Source: Terrisporobacter glycolicus ATCC 14880 = DSM 1288
GTDB taxonomy: Bacteria; Bacillota; Clostridia; Peptostreptococcales; Peptostreptococcaceae
Direction: 5' to 3'
Assembly (NCBI RefSeq): GCF_036812735.1
Contig: NZ_CP117523.1
Location: 1,054,001-1,118,000 of the forward strand
DNA: 64,000 nt
The translations under genes were made by a program, and so were the position numbers. This document shows positions 33,399 through 43,431 of the stretch, piece by piece. Position 1 is the first letter of the stretch. The number at the start of each line of letters is the position of its first letter. Below the pieces are notes generated by a model. That model was not told where the DNA came from and searched no databases. It was given only the letters and a program-made list of their open reading frames with translations.

Positions 33399-33707
33399 AT
33401 GGATGCTAAATGTAATGATTGGGTTATCATACACAACCTAGTATTAACTCCTGATGAAAGAGCTCCACAAGTTCCAGATGATACTAAGAAAGTGCCATTG
33501 GAAATGTGGGTTAAAGGATTTGTACAAAAAGATGCTAATGTAGGGGATTTGGTTGAAGTAAAGACTATAACAGGAAGATTTGTGAAAGGTAATTTAGTAC
33601 AAGTAAACCCATATTATACTCATGACTATGGTAAGTGCATACCAGAGTTACTTCAAATAGGAATTCAAGGAAAGGAAATATTATTTGGAGGTGAGGATAA
33701 TGAGTAG
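33399..33707 (+). CDS. ortA: 2-amino-4-oxopentanoate thiolase, alpha subunit
   Basis: OrtA (102 aa) is the small subunit of the PLP- and CoA-dependent thiolase that splits 2-amino-4-oxopentanoate into acetyl-CoA and D-alanine. The sequence has the family pattern (LTPDERAPQVPDDTKKVPLEMWVKGF, GDLVEVKTITGR). ATG 33399 follows GGGGGAG. Its 3' end overlaps ortB by 8 bp and supplies the ortB ribosome binding site, which suits an equimolar complex. Confidence 0.94.
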   Translation: MDAKCNDWVIIHNLVLTPDERAPQVPDDTKKVPLEMWVKGFVQKDANVGDLVEVKTITGRFVKGNLVQVNPYYTHDYGKCIPELLQIGIQGKEILFGGEDNE

Positions 33708-35133
33708 TAGTGTCTTAGAAAAAGATATGAGTTATGAAGCTGTTATGGGAAGAAAAAATGAAATAATGAAAAATGCCATAGGATTAGATTACTCTTCTCT
33801 TGAAGAAGATGGCATAGGATTTGATTATGAAAAAATGATGAGTGAAACTGGATATACACTTCAAGAGATAGAATCTATTCAATCACAATATGCAGTAGGA
33901 AACACTCCCATAATAGAACTTAAAAATTTAACTAAGTTAGCAAGAAAATGTGCTCCAAAAGGAAAAGGAGCTAGAATCTTTATAAAAGATGAAGCCATGA
34001 ATGCTTCTGGCAGTTTCAAAGCAAGAAGAGCAGCTACTGCTGTATATCATGCAAAAAAAATGGGATACAAAGGTGTAATCGCAGCAACTAGTGGAAACTA
34101 CGGTGCAGCTGTAGCGTCTCAAGCAGCTATGCAAGGATTAAAATGTATAATAGTTCAAGAATGCTATGACTCTAAAGGAGTAGGTCAACCAGAAATTATT
34201 GAAAAAGCAAGAAAATGTGAGGCACTAGGGGCAGAAGTTGTTCAATTGACAGTTGGACCAGAATTATTTTATACATTTTTAGCTTTGCTTGAGGAAACAG
34301 GATACTTTAATGCTTCTCTATATTCACCATTTGGTATAGCTGGTGTTGAAACTTTAGGAGATGAATTATCTACTCAATTCAAGAAAAAATATGGAAAAAA
34401 TCCTGATGTAGTTGTTTGTACTAATGCAGGCGGTGGTAATCTTACAGGAACAGCAAGAGGTTTAATAAAAGCTGATGCTTTGGATACTCAAGTTGTAGGA
34501 GCTAGTGTTGACTTAAAAGGATTACATATGGCTAGTGATAGTCAGTTCAATAGGAAATCCTTTACTACAGGGCATACAGGTTTTGGAATTCCATTTTGCA
34601 CATGGCCTGATAGATCAGATGTTCCTAGATCAGCAGCTAGACCGCTTAGATATATGGATAGATACGTGTTAGTTAAACAAGGAGAGGTATTTTATATAAC
34701 TGAGCTGTTAGCACAGTTGGAAGGTATTGAAAGAGGTCCTGCAGGAAATACATCTTTAACAGCAGCATTTTCTTTAGCACAAGAGTTAGATGAGGATAAA
34801 ATTATAGTAGTTCAAGAAACTGAATACACTGGAGCGGGAAAACATATTAATCCTCAACTTACTTTCGCCAGAGAAAATGGAATAGAAATAAAATTTGGTA
34901 ATCCAAAAGATGAAATAGCTGGTGAAAATTTAATATTACCACAAAGTCCAGAGTTATTAAAATGTGTAGATGTTGATATGAACAAGATAAGAAAATCTTA
35001 TATAAAAAATTGTGTAATAAATAATAAAATAGATGATATTAATAATTTAAGTAATGAGGATATAGAATTTCTAATGAAAGAGACTAAGAGCTCTAAAGAG
35101 TTTGTAATAGAAGTTTTAGATAATTTGAAATAA
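33700..35133 (+). CDS. ortB: 2-amino-4-oxopentanoate thiolase, beta subunit
   Basis: OrtB (477 aa) is the PLP-binding catalytic subunit of the thiolase. It has the fold-type II PLP architecture of threonine synthase and related enzymes: Lys107 in NASGSFKARRA fits the Schiff-base lysine, and ATSGNYGAA and TNAGGGNLTGTARG bind the cofactor phosphate. ATG 33700 is preferred to the in-frame ATG 33685, which lies before its GGAGGTGAG site. It works with OrtA to release the two carbon products of ornithine oxidation. Confidence 0.94.
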   Translation: MSSSVLEKDMSYEAVMGRKNEIMKNAIGLDYSSLEEDGIGFDYEKMMSETGYTLQEIESIQSQYAVGNTPIIELKNLTKLARKCAPKGKGARIFIKDEAMNASGSFKARRAATAVYHAKKMGYKGVIAATSGNYGAAVASQAAMQGLKCIIVQECYDSKGVGQPEIIEKARKCEALGAEVVQLTVGPELFYTFLALLEETGYFNASLYSPFGIAGVETLGDELSTQFKKKYGKNPDVVVCTNAGGGNLTGTARGLIKADALDTQVVGASVDLKGLHMASDSQFNRKSFTTGHTGFGIPFCTWPDRSDVPRSAARPLRYMDRYVLVKQGEVFYITELLAQLEGIERGPAGNTSLTAAFSLAQELDEDKIIVVQETEYTGAGKHINPQLTFARENGIEIKFGNPKDEIAGENLILPQSPELLKCVDVDMNKIRKSYIKNCVINNKIDDINNLSNEDIEFLMKETKSSKEFVIEVLDNLK

Positions 35134-35199
35134 GAGTTAAATAAATATAAAATAGGTTAAATCCATAGTTATAGTGGTAAATAAATGAGGGGGATATAT

Positions 35200-35610
35200 A
35201 TGGAAAAGAGACAAGATGATTTTGAAGTTAGAAGAAAACATCTTCAAGAACTAAGTGATCAACAGTTAAAAGATAGGTTCTGGCAATTAGCAAGCCAAAT
35301 AGTTGATCCAATGGTAGAACTAGGTAGAAAAAATACAACGCCATCAATAGAAAGATCTATTTTGCTTAGAATGGGATTTTCTTCTCTTGAAGTAAAACCT
35401 ATATTAGAGGGAGTTATGGAAAGAGGATTAATAGGAAAAGGTGCTGGTCATGTAGTTTATAAATTAGCAACAAACAAAGGTATAACGGTTAGAGAAGCCG
35501 GATTAATGTTAATCAACGGAGAAGGCTGGGATCAGGTAGTAGATTTATTTCACAACAATGAAAAATCAACGATGGAATCAACAGGAGAGGGGGAAAAAGT
35601 AGAATGCTAA
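35200..35610 (+). CDS. oraS: D-ornithine 4,5-aminomutase, small subunit
   Basis: OraS (136 aa) is the small subunit of the adenosylcobalamin- and PLP-dependent mutase that converts D-ornithine to 2,4-diaminopentanoate. The conserved core, RRKHLQELSDQQLKDRFWQLASQIVDPMVELGRKNTTPSIERSILLRMGFSS, is readily recognised. Start ATG 35200 follows GAGGGGG; an in-frame ATG 15 bases earlier overlaps that site. It has a charged C-terminal tail beyond the usual core. The stop overlaps the oraE start by 7 bp. Confidence 0.95.
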   Translation: MEKRQDDFEVRRKHLQELSDQQLKDRFWQLASQIVDPMVELGRKNTTPSIERSILLRMGFSSLEVKPILEGVMERGLIGKGAGHVVYKLATNKGITVREAGLMLINGEGWDQVVDLFHNNEKSTMESTGEGEKVEC

Positions 35611-37811
35611 AAGAAAATAAAAAATTAGATATAGATTATATTCTTAAAGATCTAGATAAATATAGACCAAAGAGAAGAGGATGGACATGGAGAGAGCATG
35701 TAGAAAATCTTGAGATGGGACCATTTGAATATAAGCAAGCTACAAAACCTCTAACAGATGGTGTTGCATTACCATCAGCTAAATATTTTAATAATATAGA
35801 TCCTCAACCAGTGCCTGTTATTACTACTGAAATTGCATCAGGAAGATTTGAAGATGATATAAGGAGAATGAGAATGGCAGCTCACCATGGTGCAGATCAC
35901 TTAATGGTTATAAGAACTGCTGGACAATCACACTTCGATGGTCTTATAGAAGGTACCCCTCAGGGAATTGGTGGTGTTCCAATAACAAGAAAGCAAGTTA
36001 GAGCACAAAGAAAGGCCCTAGATTTTATAGAAGAAGAAGTTGGAAGACCTATTAATTATCATTCATATGTAAGTGGTATTGCAGGGCCAGAAGTTGCTGT
36101 AATGTTTGCTGAAGAAGGGATAAATGGAGCACACCAAGATCCACAATATAACGTTTTATATAGAAATATAAATATGATAAGATCTTTTGTTGATGCTTGT
36201 GAAGCTAAACAGATAATGTCTTTTGCAAATATGGCTCAAATAGATGGAGCTCATAATGCCAATGCAACAGCTAGAGAGGCTTGGAAGGTAATGCCAGAAC
36301 TTATGGTGCAACATGCTTTAAACTCAATTTTCTCTGAAAAAATAGGAATAGATAAATCTAATATTTGTTTATCAACAGTTCCTCCAACAGCTCCTCCTGC
36401 ACCTTGTTTAAGAATTGACTTACCTTATGCTGTTGCACTTAGAGAATTTTTTAGTGACTATAAAATGAGAGCTCAAATGAACACTAAATATATGGATTCA
36501 TCTACTAGAGAAGCAACCGTTACTCATGTGTTGAACTTATTAACATCAGTATTAACTAGAGCAGATGTACAATCAACAATAACTCCTGACGAAGGTAGAA
36601 ACGTTCCATGGCATATTTATAATATAGAAGCATGCGATACAGCTAAACAAGCTTTAGTTGGTATGGATGGACTTATGGATATGATAGAACTTAAAAATGT
36701 AGGGGAATTAAGGGATAAATCTAGAGAGATTAAAGAAAGAGCAGTATTATACATGGAAGAAATAATTGAAGCTGGTGGATATTTTGAAGCTGTTGAGCAA
36801 GGATTCTTTGTTGATTCAGGAAATTATCCAGAAAGAAATGGAGATGGAATATCAAGAAAAATAAAAGGAGGAGTTGGAGAAGGAACTGTTTATGAAAGAG
36901 ATGAAGACTATTTTGCACCTGTAACTGCTCATTTTGGATATAACAATGTAGCTCAATATGATGAAAAAGCTGTAGATAATCCGGCTTCATTAATAGGTGG
37001 TTCTACTTTCGAAAATCCTGAGAAAATAGTATATATAGATGAGCTTGATGATTTTGATAACGTTGAAACAAGATTAAAAGAATCAGAAGGATATAGACTT
37101 GGAACAAAAATAAAGCCTGAGATGGAATGGTGTGCAGACGGAATTGTTATGATAACAATGATGCTTCCAACAGACAAAAGAACTGCTGAATTTGCAGCAC
37201 TTGAGTTTGGTAAAAAGATGAATTTGGAAGATATTGAAGTTATAAGTAGAGAAGTTATGCACGAATCTGAAGGTACTAGAATTGAAATGAAAGGTAAGGT
37301 TCCTTTTGATATAGATATAAATGATTTAGTTATACCAGAAGAGCCAAAAGTACTAACTGATGAAGAAATCAGAGAAGACATAGATGCAAAACCTATGAAA
37401 ATTGTTGCAGCTACAGTGGGAGAAGATGAGCATTCAGTTGGTTTAAGAGAAATAATAGATATAAAACATGGTGGAATAGAAAAATATGGTATAGAGTGTC
37501 ATTATCTTGGAACTTCAGTTCCAGTAGAAAAATTAGTAGATGCAGCAATAGAGTTAAATGCTGATGCTATATTAGCATCTACAATAATAAGTCATGATGA
37601 TATACATTACAAAAATATGAAGAAGTTACATGAGTATTGTATAGAAAAAGGTATAAGAGATAAAGTAATGATCGTTTGTGGAGGAACACAAGTAACACCT
37701 GAAATAGCCGTTGAACAAGGAGTAGATGCAGGTTTTGGAAGAAACAGCAAAGGAATAAATGTAGCTACTTTCTTAGTAGAAAAAAGAAGAGAAATGGATC
37801 AAAATGACTAA
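35604..37811 (+). CDS. oraE: D-ornithine 4,5-aminomutase, large catalytic subunit
   Basis: OraE (735 aa) binds PLP and adenosylcobalamin and moves the 5-amino group of D-ornithine to C4. It has an N-terminal TIM-barrel domain (to about residue 560) and a C-terminal Rossmann B12 domain. His610, in the DEHSVG version of the DxHxxG motif, fits the lower cobalt ligand. Lys621, 11 residues on, fits the PLP lysine that sits in the same domain; the same His-Lys spacing is known in the Clostridium sticklandii enzyme. It overlaps oraS and the reactivase gene, so translational coupling is likely. Confidence 0.96.
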   Translation: MLKENKKLDIDYILKDLDKYRPKRRGWTWREHVENLEMGPFEYKQATKPLTDGVALPSAKYFNNIDPQPVPVITTEIASGRFEDDIRRMRMAAHHGADHLMVIRTAGQSHFDGLIEGTPQGIGGVPITRKQVRAQRKALDFIEEEVGRPINYHSYVSGIAGPEVAVMFAEEGINGAHQDPQYNVLYRNINMIRSFVDACEAKQIMSFANMAQIDGAHNANATAREAWKVMPELMVQHALNSIFSEKIGIDKSNICLSTVPPTAPPAPCLRIDLPYAVALREFFSDYKMRAQMNTKYMDSSTREATVTHVLNLLTSVLTRADVQSTITPDEGRNVPWHIYNIEACDTAKQALVGMDGLMDMIELKNVGELRDKSREIKERAVLYMEEIIEAGGYFEAVEQGFFVDSGNYPERNGDGISRKIKGGVGEGTVYERDEDYFAPVTAHFGYNNVAQYDEKAVDNPASLIGGSTFENPEKIVYIDELDDFDNVETRLKESEGYRLGTKIKPEMEWCADGIVMITMMLPTDKRTAEFAALEFGKKMNLEDIEVISREVMHESEGTRIEMKGKVPFDIDINDLVIPEEPKVLTDEEIREDIDAKPMKIVAATVGEDEHSVGLREIIDIKHGGIEKYGIECHYLGTSVPVEKLVDAAIELNADAILASTIISHDDIHYKNMKKLHEYCIEKGIRDKVMIVCGGTQVTPEIAVEQGVDAGFGRNSKGINVATFLVEKRREMDQND

Positions 37812-39207
37812 TAGCATATTAGAAATAGATGTTCTTGTTGCAGAAATAGGAAGTACAACAACAGTTGTAAACGCCTTCAATAATATTAATGGTGGAGACC
37901 CTGAATTTTTAGGTCAGGGTCAAGCACCTACTACAGTTTTTGAAGGTGGAGATGTAAGAAACGGCTTATCAGGTGCAATTAAAGATTTAGCGAGTAATTT
38001 AAATGTAGGTGAAATTAAATATAAAGATATGTTTGCAACATCAAGTGCTGCTGGAGGATTAAAAATGACTGTTCATGGATTAGTTTATGATATGACGGCA
38101 AAAGCAGCAAAAGAAGCAGCACTCGGTGCAGGAGCAGTTATTAAGCAAGTTACAGCGGGAAAAATAAAAAGAACTGATTTGAAAAAAATAAAAGAGATAA
38201 AACCAAATATAATTTTGATAGCTGGTGGAGTTGATTATGGAGAAAGAGATACAGCCGTATATAATGCAGAAATGATAGCATCTTTAAATCTAGGAATACC
38301 AGTTATATATGCTGGCAATGTGGAAAATCATGAAGAAATTAAGTTAATATTTGAAGAGAGTGATTACAAGCTTTATATAGCGGAAAATGTATACCCAAAA
38401 ATTGATTTACTAAATATAGAGCCAACAAGAAAAATCATTCAAGATGTATTTGAAGAACATATAACTAAGGCTCCAGGAATGAAGTATATAAAGGATATGG
38501 TGAATGAAAATATAACACCAACTCCTGGTGCAGTAATGGAGGCATCTAAACTTCTTTATAGAAATATTGGTGATTTGTTGACATTAGATGTAGGTGGAGC
38601 AACTACAGATGTTCACTCTGCTACTGAAGGGAGTGAATTCATTAACAAAATATTGGTAAATCCAGAACCAGTTTCAAAGAGAAGTGTAGAAGGTGATTTG
38701 GGTGTATATGTAAATATGAAAAATATAGTAGAAGTTATTGGTAAAGAAAGTTTACAAGAAGAGCTATCAATAGATATAGATTCTATAATGGAGAATTATC
38801 CGCCAATACCAAAATCAAAAGAAGAAATATTATTTGTTGAAAGATTGACTAAAGAAGCAGTTATAAAAGCTATTATAAGACATGTAGGGAGAATAAGAAA
38901 TATTTATGGCACTAATGGAAAAAGCAAAATAGCAGAAGGGAAGGATTTAACAGGTGTTAAGTATATAATTGGAACTGGTGGAGCACTTACTAGACTTCCA
39001 AATAGGGTTGAAATTTTAGAATATGTAACTATGTACAACAAAAATAAAGAATTACTATTACCAAAAGAAAAAACAAAGATACTAATAGATAACGATTATA
39101 TTATGGCCTCTATTGGTGTTTTATCTAAGAAACATGAAGAGGCATCTTTAAAACTTATGCTAAAGAGTTTAAATTTTGAGGAGAAGAAATTATGTACCCT
39201 AAATTAG
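37804..39207 (+). CDS. GlmL/MutL-type reactivase for the B12 mutase
   Basis: This 467-residue protein of the glutamate mutase L (GlmL/MutL) family has an ASKHA ATPase fold. Phosphate loops are EIGSTTTVVNAF (about 14-25) and LTLDVGGATTDVHS (about 258-271). Family members restore damaged B12-dependent mutases, so it probably maintains OraSE. It starts 8 bp inside oraE and ends 16 bp inside the racemase gene. Its actual chaperone function in ornithine mutase is inference from position and family. Confidence 0.9.
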   Translation: MTNSILEIDVLVAEIGSTTTVVNAFNNINGGDPEFLGQGQAPTTVFEGGDVRNGLSGAIKDLASNLNVGEIKYKDMFATSSAAGGLKMTVHGLVYDMTAKAAKEAALGAGAVIKQVTAGKIKRTDLKKIKEIKPNIILIAGGVDYGERDTAVYNAEMIASLNLGIPVIYAGNVENHEEIKLIFEESDYKLYIAENVYPKIDLLNIEPTRKIIQDVFEEHITKAPGMKYIKDMVNENITPTPGAVMEASKLLYRNIGDLLTLDVGGATTDVHSATEGSEFINKILVNPEPVSKRSVEGDLGVYVNMKNIVEVIGKESLQEELSIDIDSIMENYPPIPKSKEEILFVERLTKEAVIKAIIRHVGRIRNIYGTNGKSKIAEGKDLTGVKYIIGTGGALTRLPNRVEILEYVTMYNKNKELLLPKEKTKILIDNDYIMASIGVLSKKHEEASLKLMLKSLNFEEKKLCTLN

Positions 39208-40253
39208 AAATAGATATTAATAAATTAAAACAAAATGTAAAAATTATTTCTCGTATGTGCCATGATAAAAATATAAGTTTAGCTTTTGTAACTAAATCAT
39301 TCTGCGCAAGAAAGGAAATAGTAGAGAAGCTAGTTGAAGAAGGTATCGATTATATCGCAGATTCTAGAATAAACAATCTAAAAAAATTGAAAGACATAAA
39401 TTTACCTAAAATACTTATTAGAATACCAATGATAAGCGAGTTAGAAGATGTTATAAAATATAGCGATATAAGTTTTAATTCAGAGCTAAAAACAATAAAA
39501 GCATTAAATGAAATATGTGAAAGTAAAAATATAATTCACAATATAGTTTTAATGTTTGATTTAGGTGATTTAAGAGAAGGATATTTTTATGAAGAGGATT
39601 TGTTTAATAATATAGAGAATATTCAGAAATTTAAAAATATTAAAATAGTTGGAATAGCAACAAATTTAACGTGTTACGGTGCGATTATACCATCTGAAAT
39701 AAATACAGGAAGATTAGTTGAAATAGCAAAAAATGTAGAAAATAAGTTTGGATTGAATCTAGAAATAGTATCTGGCGGAAATTCAAGTTCATTAGACTTA
39801 ATGATGAACGATAACATGCCAAAGGGAGTAACTAATCTTAGAATAGGAGAATCCATAGTCCTTGGAAGAGAAACAGCATATGGAAAAAACATAGAAGGAG
39901 CTTACCAAGATGCGTTCAAACTTGTATGTGAAGTAGTTGAATGTAAAGAAAAGCCATCAGTTCCTATTGGAGAAATAGGTGTTGATGCATTTGGAAATAA
40001 ACCTGTATACGAAGATAGAGGAATTTTAAAAAGGGCTATTATAGCTATAGGAAAACAGGACATAGATATGGATTCTTTAACTCCGGTTGATCCTTTTATA
40101 ACAATATTAGGAGCAAGTTCAGACCACATGATACTAGATGTTACTAAAAGTAATCAAAAGTATAATATAGGTGATAAAGTAGAATTTTTATTAACTTATG
40201 GAGGATTAATGTCATCTAGCACAAGTGAGTATGTAGAAAAAATAATTAATTAG
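39192..40253 (+). CDS. orr: Ornithine racemase
   Basis: This 353-residue PLP enzyme has the alanine racemase-type TIM-barrel fold. It converts L-ornithine to D-ornithine, the substrate of OraSE. The Schiff-base lysine is Lys35 in AFVTKSFCA. The glycine-rich VSGGNSSSLDLM and LRIGESIVLGRETAYG segments bind the cofactor and are characteristic of the Orr/YhfX type. It lies directly after oraE and the reactivase gene, with a 16-bp overlap. It lacks the extra C-terminal beta domain typical of alanine racemases, matching known ornithine racemases. Confidence 0.93.
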   Translation: MYPKLEIDINKLKQNVKIISRMCHDKNISLAFVTKSFCARKEIVEKLVEEGIDYIADSRINNLKKLKDINLPKILIRIPMISELEDVIKYSDISFNSELKTIKALNEICESKNIIHNIVLMFDLGDLREGYFYEEDLFNNIENIQKFKNIKIVGIATNLTCYGAIIPSEINTGRLVEIAKNVENKFGLNLEIVSGGNSSSLDLMMNDNMPKGVTNLRIGESIVLGRETAYGKNIEGAYQDAFKLVCEVVECKEKPSVPIGEIGVDAFGNKPVYEDRGILKRAIIAIGKQDIDMDSLTPVDPFITILGASSDHMILDVTKSNQKYNIGDKVEFLLTYGGLMSSSTSEYVEKIIN

Positions 40254-40263
40254 GAGTGATTAA

Positions 40264-41613
40264 ATGTTTAATTTATTGGAGAGTATAACAAGTTGGTTAT
40301 GGACATATCCAGTTTTAATAGTCCTGGTAGGTGGGGGAATTATAATGACAATTACATTAAGGTTTTTTCAATTTACAAAATTCCCTTTTATATTAAAACA
40401 AACATTTGGAAAAATACTGAGTAAGTCTAGTGGTGATGGAACAATAAGTCCATTTCAAGCGGCTACGTCAGCATTGGCTTCAACTATAGGAGCTTCTAAT
40501 ATTGTTGGTGTTCCTATAGCTATAGCCACAGGTGGACCTGGAGCTGTGTTTTGGATGTGGTTGATTGGACTATTTGGTTGTTCACTTAAATATTCAGAAA
40601 TAATACTAGGCATAAAATATAGAATTAAAAATGAAGATGGAGAATATGTAGGTGGACCTATGTACTATATAAGAGATGGAGCTAAATTGCCATGGTTAGG
40701 TACTTTGTTTGCATTTTTCTTAATGATAGAAATAGCTCCTTCTATAGCCACACAAACGGCATCATTTGTTCAAAGTGCATCAACTATAAATATAACACCT
40801 ATAGTATCGGGGATTTTTTTAATAGCATTTGTAGGATTCATTGTATACGGTGGAATAAAGAGAATAGGGAAAATATCTGAAAAGCTAGTTCCTATAATGG
40901 CTAGTATATATATGATAATGGTATTGATAGTTATACTAATAAATGTTGACCAATTACCTAGGGCATTTGCATTAATATTTGAAGGTGCATTTACGGCTCA
41001 AGCTGGATTTGGAGGATTTGCAGGAGCTGCAGTGGTTCAAACTATAAAAGCAGGAGCTGCAAGAGGAGCATATTCAAATGAAGCTGGAATGGGTACTTCT
41101 ACTATAGCTCATAGTGCAGCTATAACAGATCATCCAGCAAGACAAGGACTATGGGGAATATTTGAAGTAATAGTTTCTACCCTAATGATATGTAGTGTAT
41201 CTGCTCTATTAGTATTAACTACTGATGTGTGGCATAAATTTGGAGCTAGTGAAGCAGCTGCAATGCCATCAGCGGCTATACAAACTGCATTTGGTAATGC
41301 ATTTGGTGGAGGAATAATAACTCTTTGCATGCTTATGTTTGTATTCTCTACAATAGTAGTTATAATTTTTTACGGTGAAAAACAAGCAGAGTATTTATTT
41401 GGAAGCAAATTTTCTAAAGTAATGAGAGTTATATATTTATTATTTATAATAGTTGGAGCAACTATGGACCTAAGTAAAATTATAGTATTATTAGATTTTA
41501 CATTAGCTGGAGTAATAGCTACAAATATGATTGGTGTTTTACTTCTTAGAAAAGAAGTGAAAGAAGAATCGGATAGTTTCTTTAATAATAAAGAGTTGAT
41601 AGGTAGTAAATAA
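40264..41613 (+). CDS. AGCS-family sodium:amino acid symporter
   Basis: This 449-residue transporter of the alanine-or-glycine:cation symporter family has about eleven membrane helices. The family motifs ISPFQAATSALASTIGASNIVGVPIAIATGGPGAVFWMW and GAARGAYSNEAGMGTSTIAHSAA are clear. Its place after orr suggests import of ornithine or export of the alanine made by the thiolase; the direction and substrate are inference. ATG 40264 follows TAGGAGTG, 10 bp after orr. Confidence 0.92.
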   Translation: MFNLLESITSWLWTYPVLIVLVGGGIIMTITLRFFQFTKFPFILKQTFGKILSKSSGDGTISPFQAATSALASTIGASNIVGVPIAIATGGPGAVFWMWLIGLFGCSLKYSEIILGIKYRIKNEDGEYVGGPMYYIRDGAKLPWLGTLFAFFLMIEIAPSIATQTASFVQSASTINITPIVSGIFLIAFVGFIVYGGIKRIGKISEKLVPIMASIYMIMVLIVILINVDQLPRAFALIFEGAFTAQAGFGGFAGAAVVQTIKAGAARGAYSNEAGMGTSTIAHSAAITDHPARQGLWGIFEVIVSTLMICSVSALLVLTTDVWHKFGASEAAAMPSAAIQTAFGNAFGGGIITLCMLMFVFSTIVVIIFYGEKQAEYLFGSKFSKVMRVIYLLFIIVGATMDLSKIIVLLDFTLAGVIATNMIGVLLLRKEVKEESDSFFNNKELIGSK

Positions 41614-41642
41614 TAACATGGGATTTTGCTAGGAGGATAAAA

Positions 41643-43292
41643 ATGGAATTAGATATATCAAAAAGGATAGAAGAAATTGCAATATCATTAACTGAGCAAT
41701 TAAGTGTTGTTGAAACAACAGGAGAAATTGGTTCTGTAAATAAAGTTCATAAAATATTTAGCGAAATGGATTATTATAAAAAAAATCCTGGGAATCTAAA
41801 ATTTGTAGATGTTCCAAATGATCCATGGAAAAGAAAATCAGTAATGGCAATACTGAGGGGAAAAAAGGGAGATAGTAAGAAAACTGTCGTAATGATAGGT
41901 CATACAGATACAGTCGGTATATCTGATTATGGAAACTTAAAAGAATATGCAAATAAGCCTTATGAATTGACAGAAATGTTTAAACAAGTGAGTATCCCAC
42001 AAGAAGCAAAAAAAGATTTAGATTCAGGGGATTATCTTTTTGGTAGAGGGCTATTTGATATGAAAACTGGCGATGCCATAATAATGGCAATTATGGAGAA
42101 AATATCAAAAAACCTTGATGAATTTGAGGGAAATTTAATTTTCTGTGCAGTATGTGATGAAGAAGGAAACTCAGGTGGAATGCTTTCGTGTATACCTGAA
42201 TTGGTAAAAATAAAAGAAGAAGAGGAATTAGAATATTTGGCACTTTTAGATACTGACTATATGACATCAGAGTATGAAGGTGATGAAAACAAATATGTAT
42301 ACATAGGTACGGTAGGAAAATTAATGCCATCGTTTTATATAGTAGGAAAAGAAACACATGTAGGAGAAGCTTTTAAGGGAGTAGATCCTAATAGTATATC
42401 ATCAGAAATACTTAAAAAGATAAATTTAAATATTGATTTTTGTGATGAGGTAGAAGGAGAAGTATCTCTTCCTCCTATATCTTTAAAGCAAAGAGATTTG
42501 AAACCTGAGTACTCAGTACAAATAGCTAAAACAGCTACGTTATTTTTCAATTATGCAACTCATTGCAGCACACCAGATGAAGTACTCCTAAAAATGAAAA
42601 ATGCAGCAGATGAAGCTTTTCAAAATGTTATAGATAATTTAAATAATCAATACCAAAGATTTACACAAATTAGTAAAAGAGAATATAAAGAATTGCCTTT
42701 TAAATCAAGAGTACTTACTTATACAGAACTTTATGACAAAGTAATGGAAGAAATGGGCGAAGAAGCAAAAAATCATATGGAAGCCTTTGAACAGGAAATG
42801 TTAAAAGATAGTTCAATAGATCAAAGAGACTTTTCTTTGAAAATGGTTGAGGAACTTCACAGTTTATGGTCGGATAAAGATCCTGTAGTAATTGTGTATT
42901 TTACGCCACCATATTATCCTCATATATATATAGAAGGAAAAAATAAAAAAGAAAAAGATTTATTAGATGCAGTTAAAAAAGCAGTAGATGAAACAAGGAC
43001 TAAATATAAAATTGTGTATAAGAAATTCTTCCCATATATTAGTGATTTGAGCTATGGAGCAGCTCCACAAGACCCCAAAATAATAAGTGCATTAAAAAAT
43101 AATATGCCAGGTTTTGGAAGCAAGTATCATTTACCATTGGAAGATATGCAAAAACTTGATTTACCTGTATTAGATATAGGAAGCTTTGGGAAAGATGCTC
43201 ATAAATTTACTGAACGTATAGAAAAAGAGTATAGCTTTAAAGTTGCACCTACATTGGTGTACAAAACAATAACTAATTTATTAAGACGTTGA
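41643..43292 (+). CDS. RocB-like M20 family peptidase/amidohydrolase
   Basis: This 549-residue zinc enzyme of the M20/ArgE family is closest in pattern and size to RocB. Metal-site motifs are VVMIGHTDTVG, FGRGLFDMKTGDA and CDEEGNSGG, with a late SYGAAPQD and DAHKFTERI region. It presumably releases ornithine, arginine or another amino acid from an acylated or peptidic precursor, feeding the pathway. ATG 41643 follows AGGAGGAT. RocB has no firmly proven substrate, so the reaction is open. Confidence 0.85.
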   Translation: MELDISKRIEEIAISLTEQLSVVETTGEIGSVNKVHKIFSEMDYYKKNPGNLKFVDVPNDPWKRKSVMAILRGKKGDSKKTVVMIGHTDTVGISDYGNLKEYANKPYELTEMFKQVSIPQEAKKDLDSGDYLFGRGLFDMKTGDAIIMAIMEKISKNLDEFEGNLIFCAVCDEEGNSGGMLSCIPELVKIKEEEELEYLALLDTDYMTSEYEGDENKYVYIGTVGKLMPSFYIVGKETHVGEAFKGVDPNSISSEILKKINLNIDFCDEVEGEVSLPPISLKQRDLKPEYSVQIAKTATLFFNYATHCSTPDEVLLKMKNAADEAFQNVIDNLNNQYQRFTQISKREYKELPFKSRVLTYTELYDKVMEEMGEEAKNHMEAFEQEMLKDSSIDQRDFSLKMVEELHSLWSDKDPVVIVYFTPPYYPHIYIEGKNKKEKDLLDAVKKAVDETRTKYKIVYKKFFPYISDLSYGAAPQDPKIISALKNNMPGFGSKYHLPLEDMQKLDLPVLDIGSFGKDAHKFTERIEKEYSFKVAPTLVYKTITNLLRR

Positions 43293-43431
43293 TTTTAAAT
43301 TCTATATAAATTAGCTTTATGGAAAAGAAATGATATTTGGAAAAACGATATCAGCGTATGTGTTTAAACTATATTGTAAAGTGGATAAATATTAGGTTAA
43401 GTTATTTGAAAAAATAGGAGGGTAATATTTC

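Noticed and set aside
36730-37381. Antisense frames inside oraE and other long genes
   Set aside because: They have no ribosome binding sites, and their codon patterns mirror the genes on the other strand.
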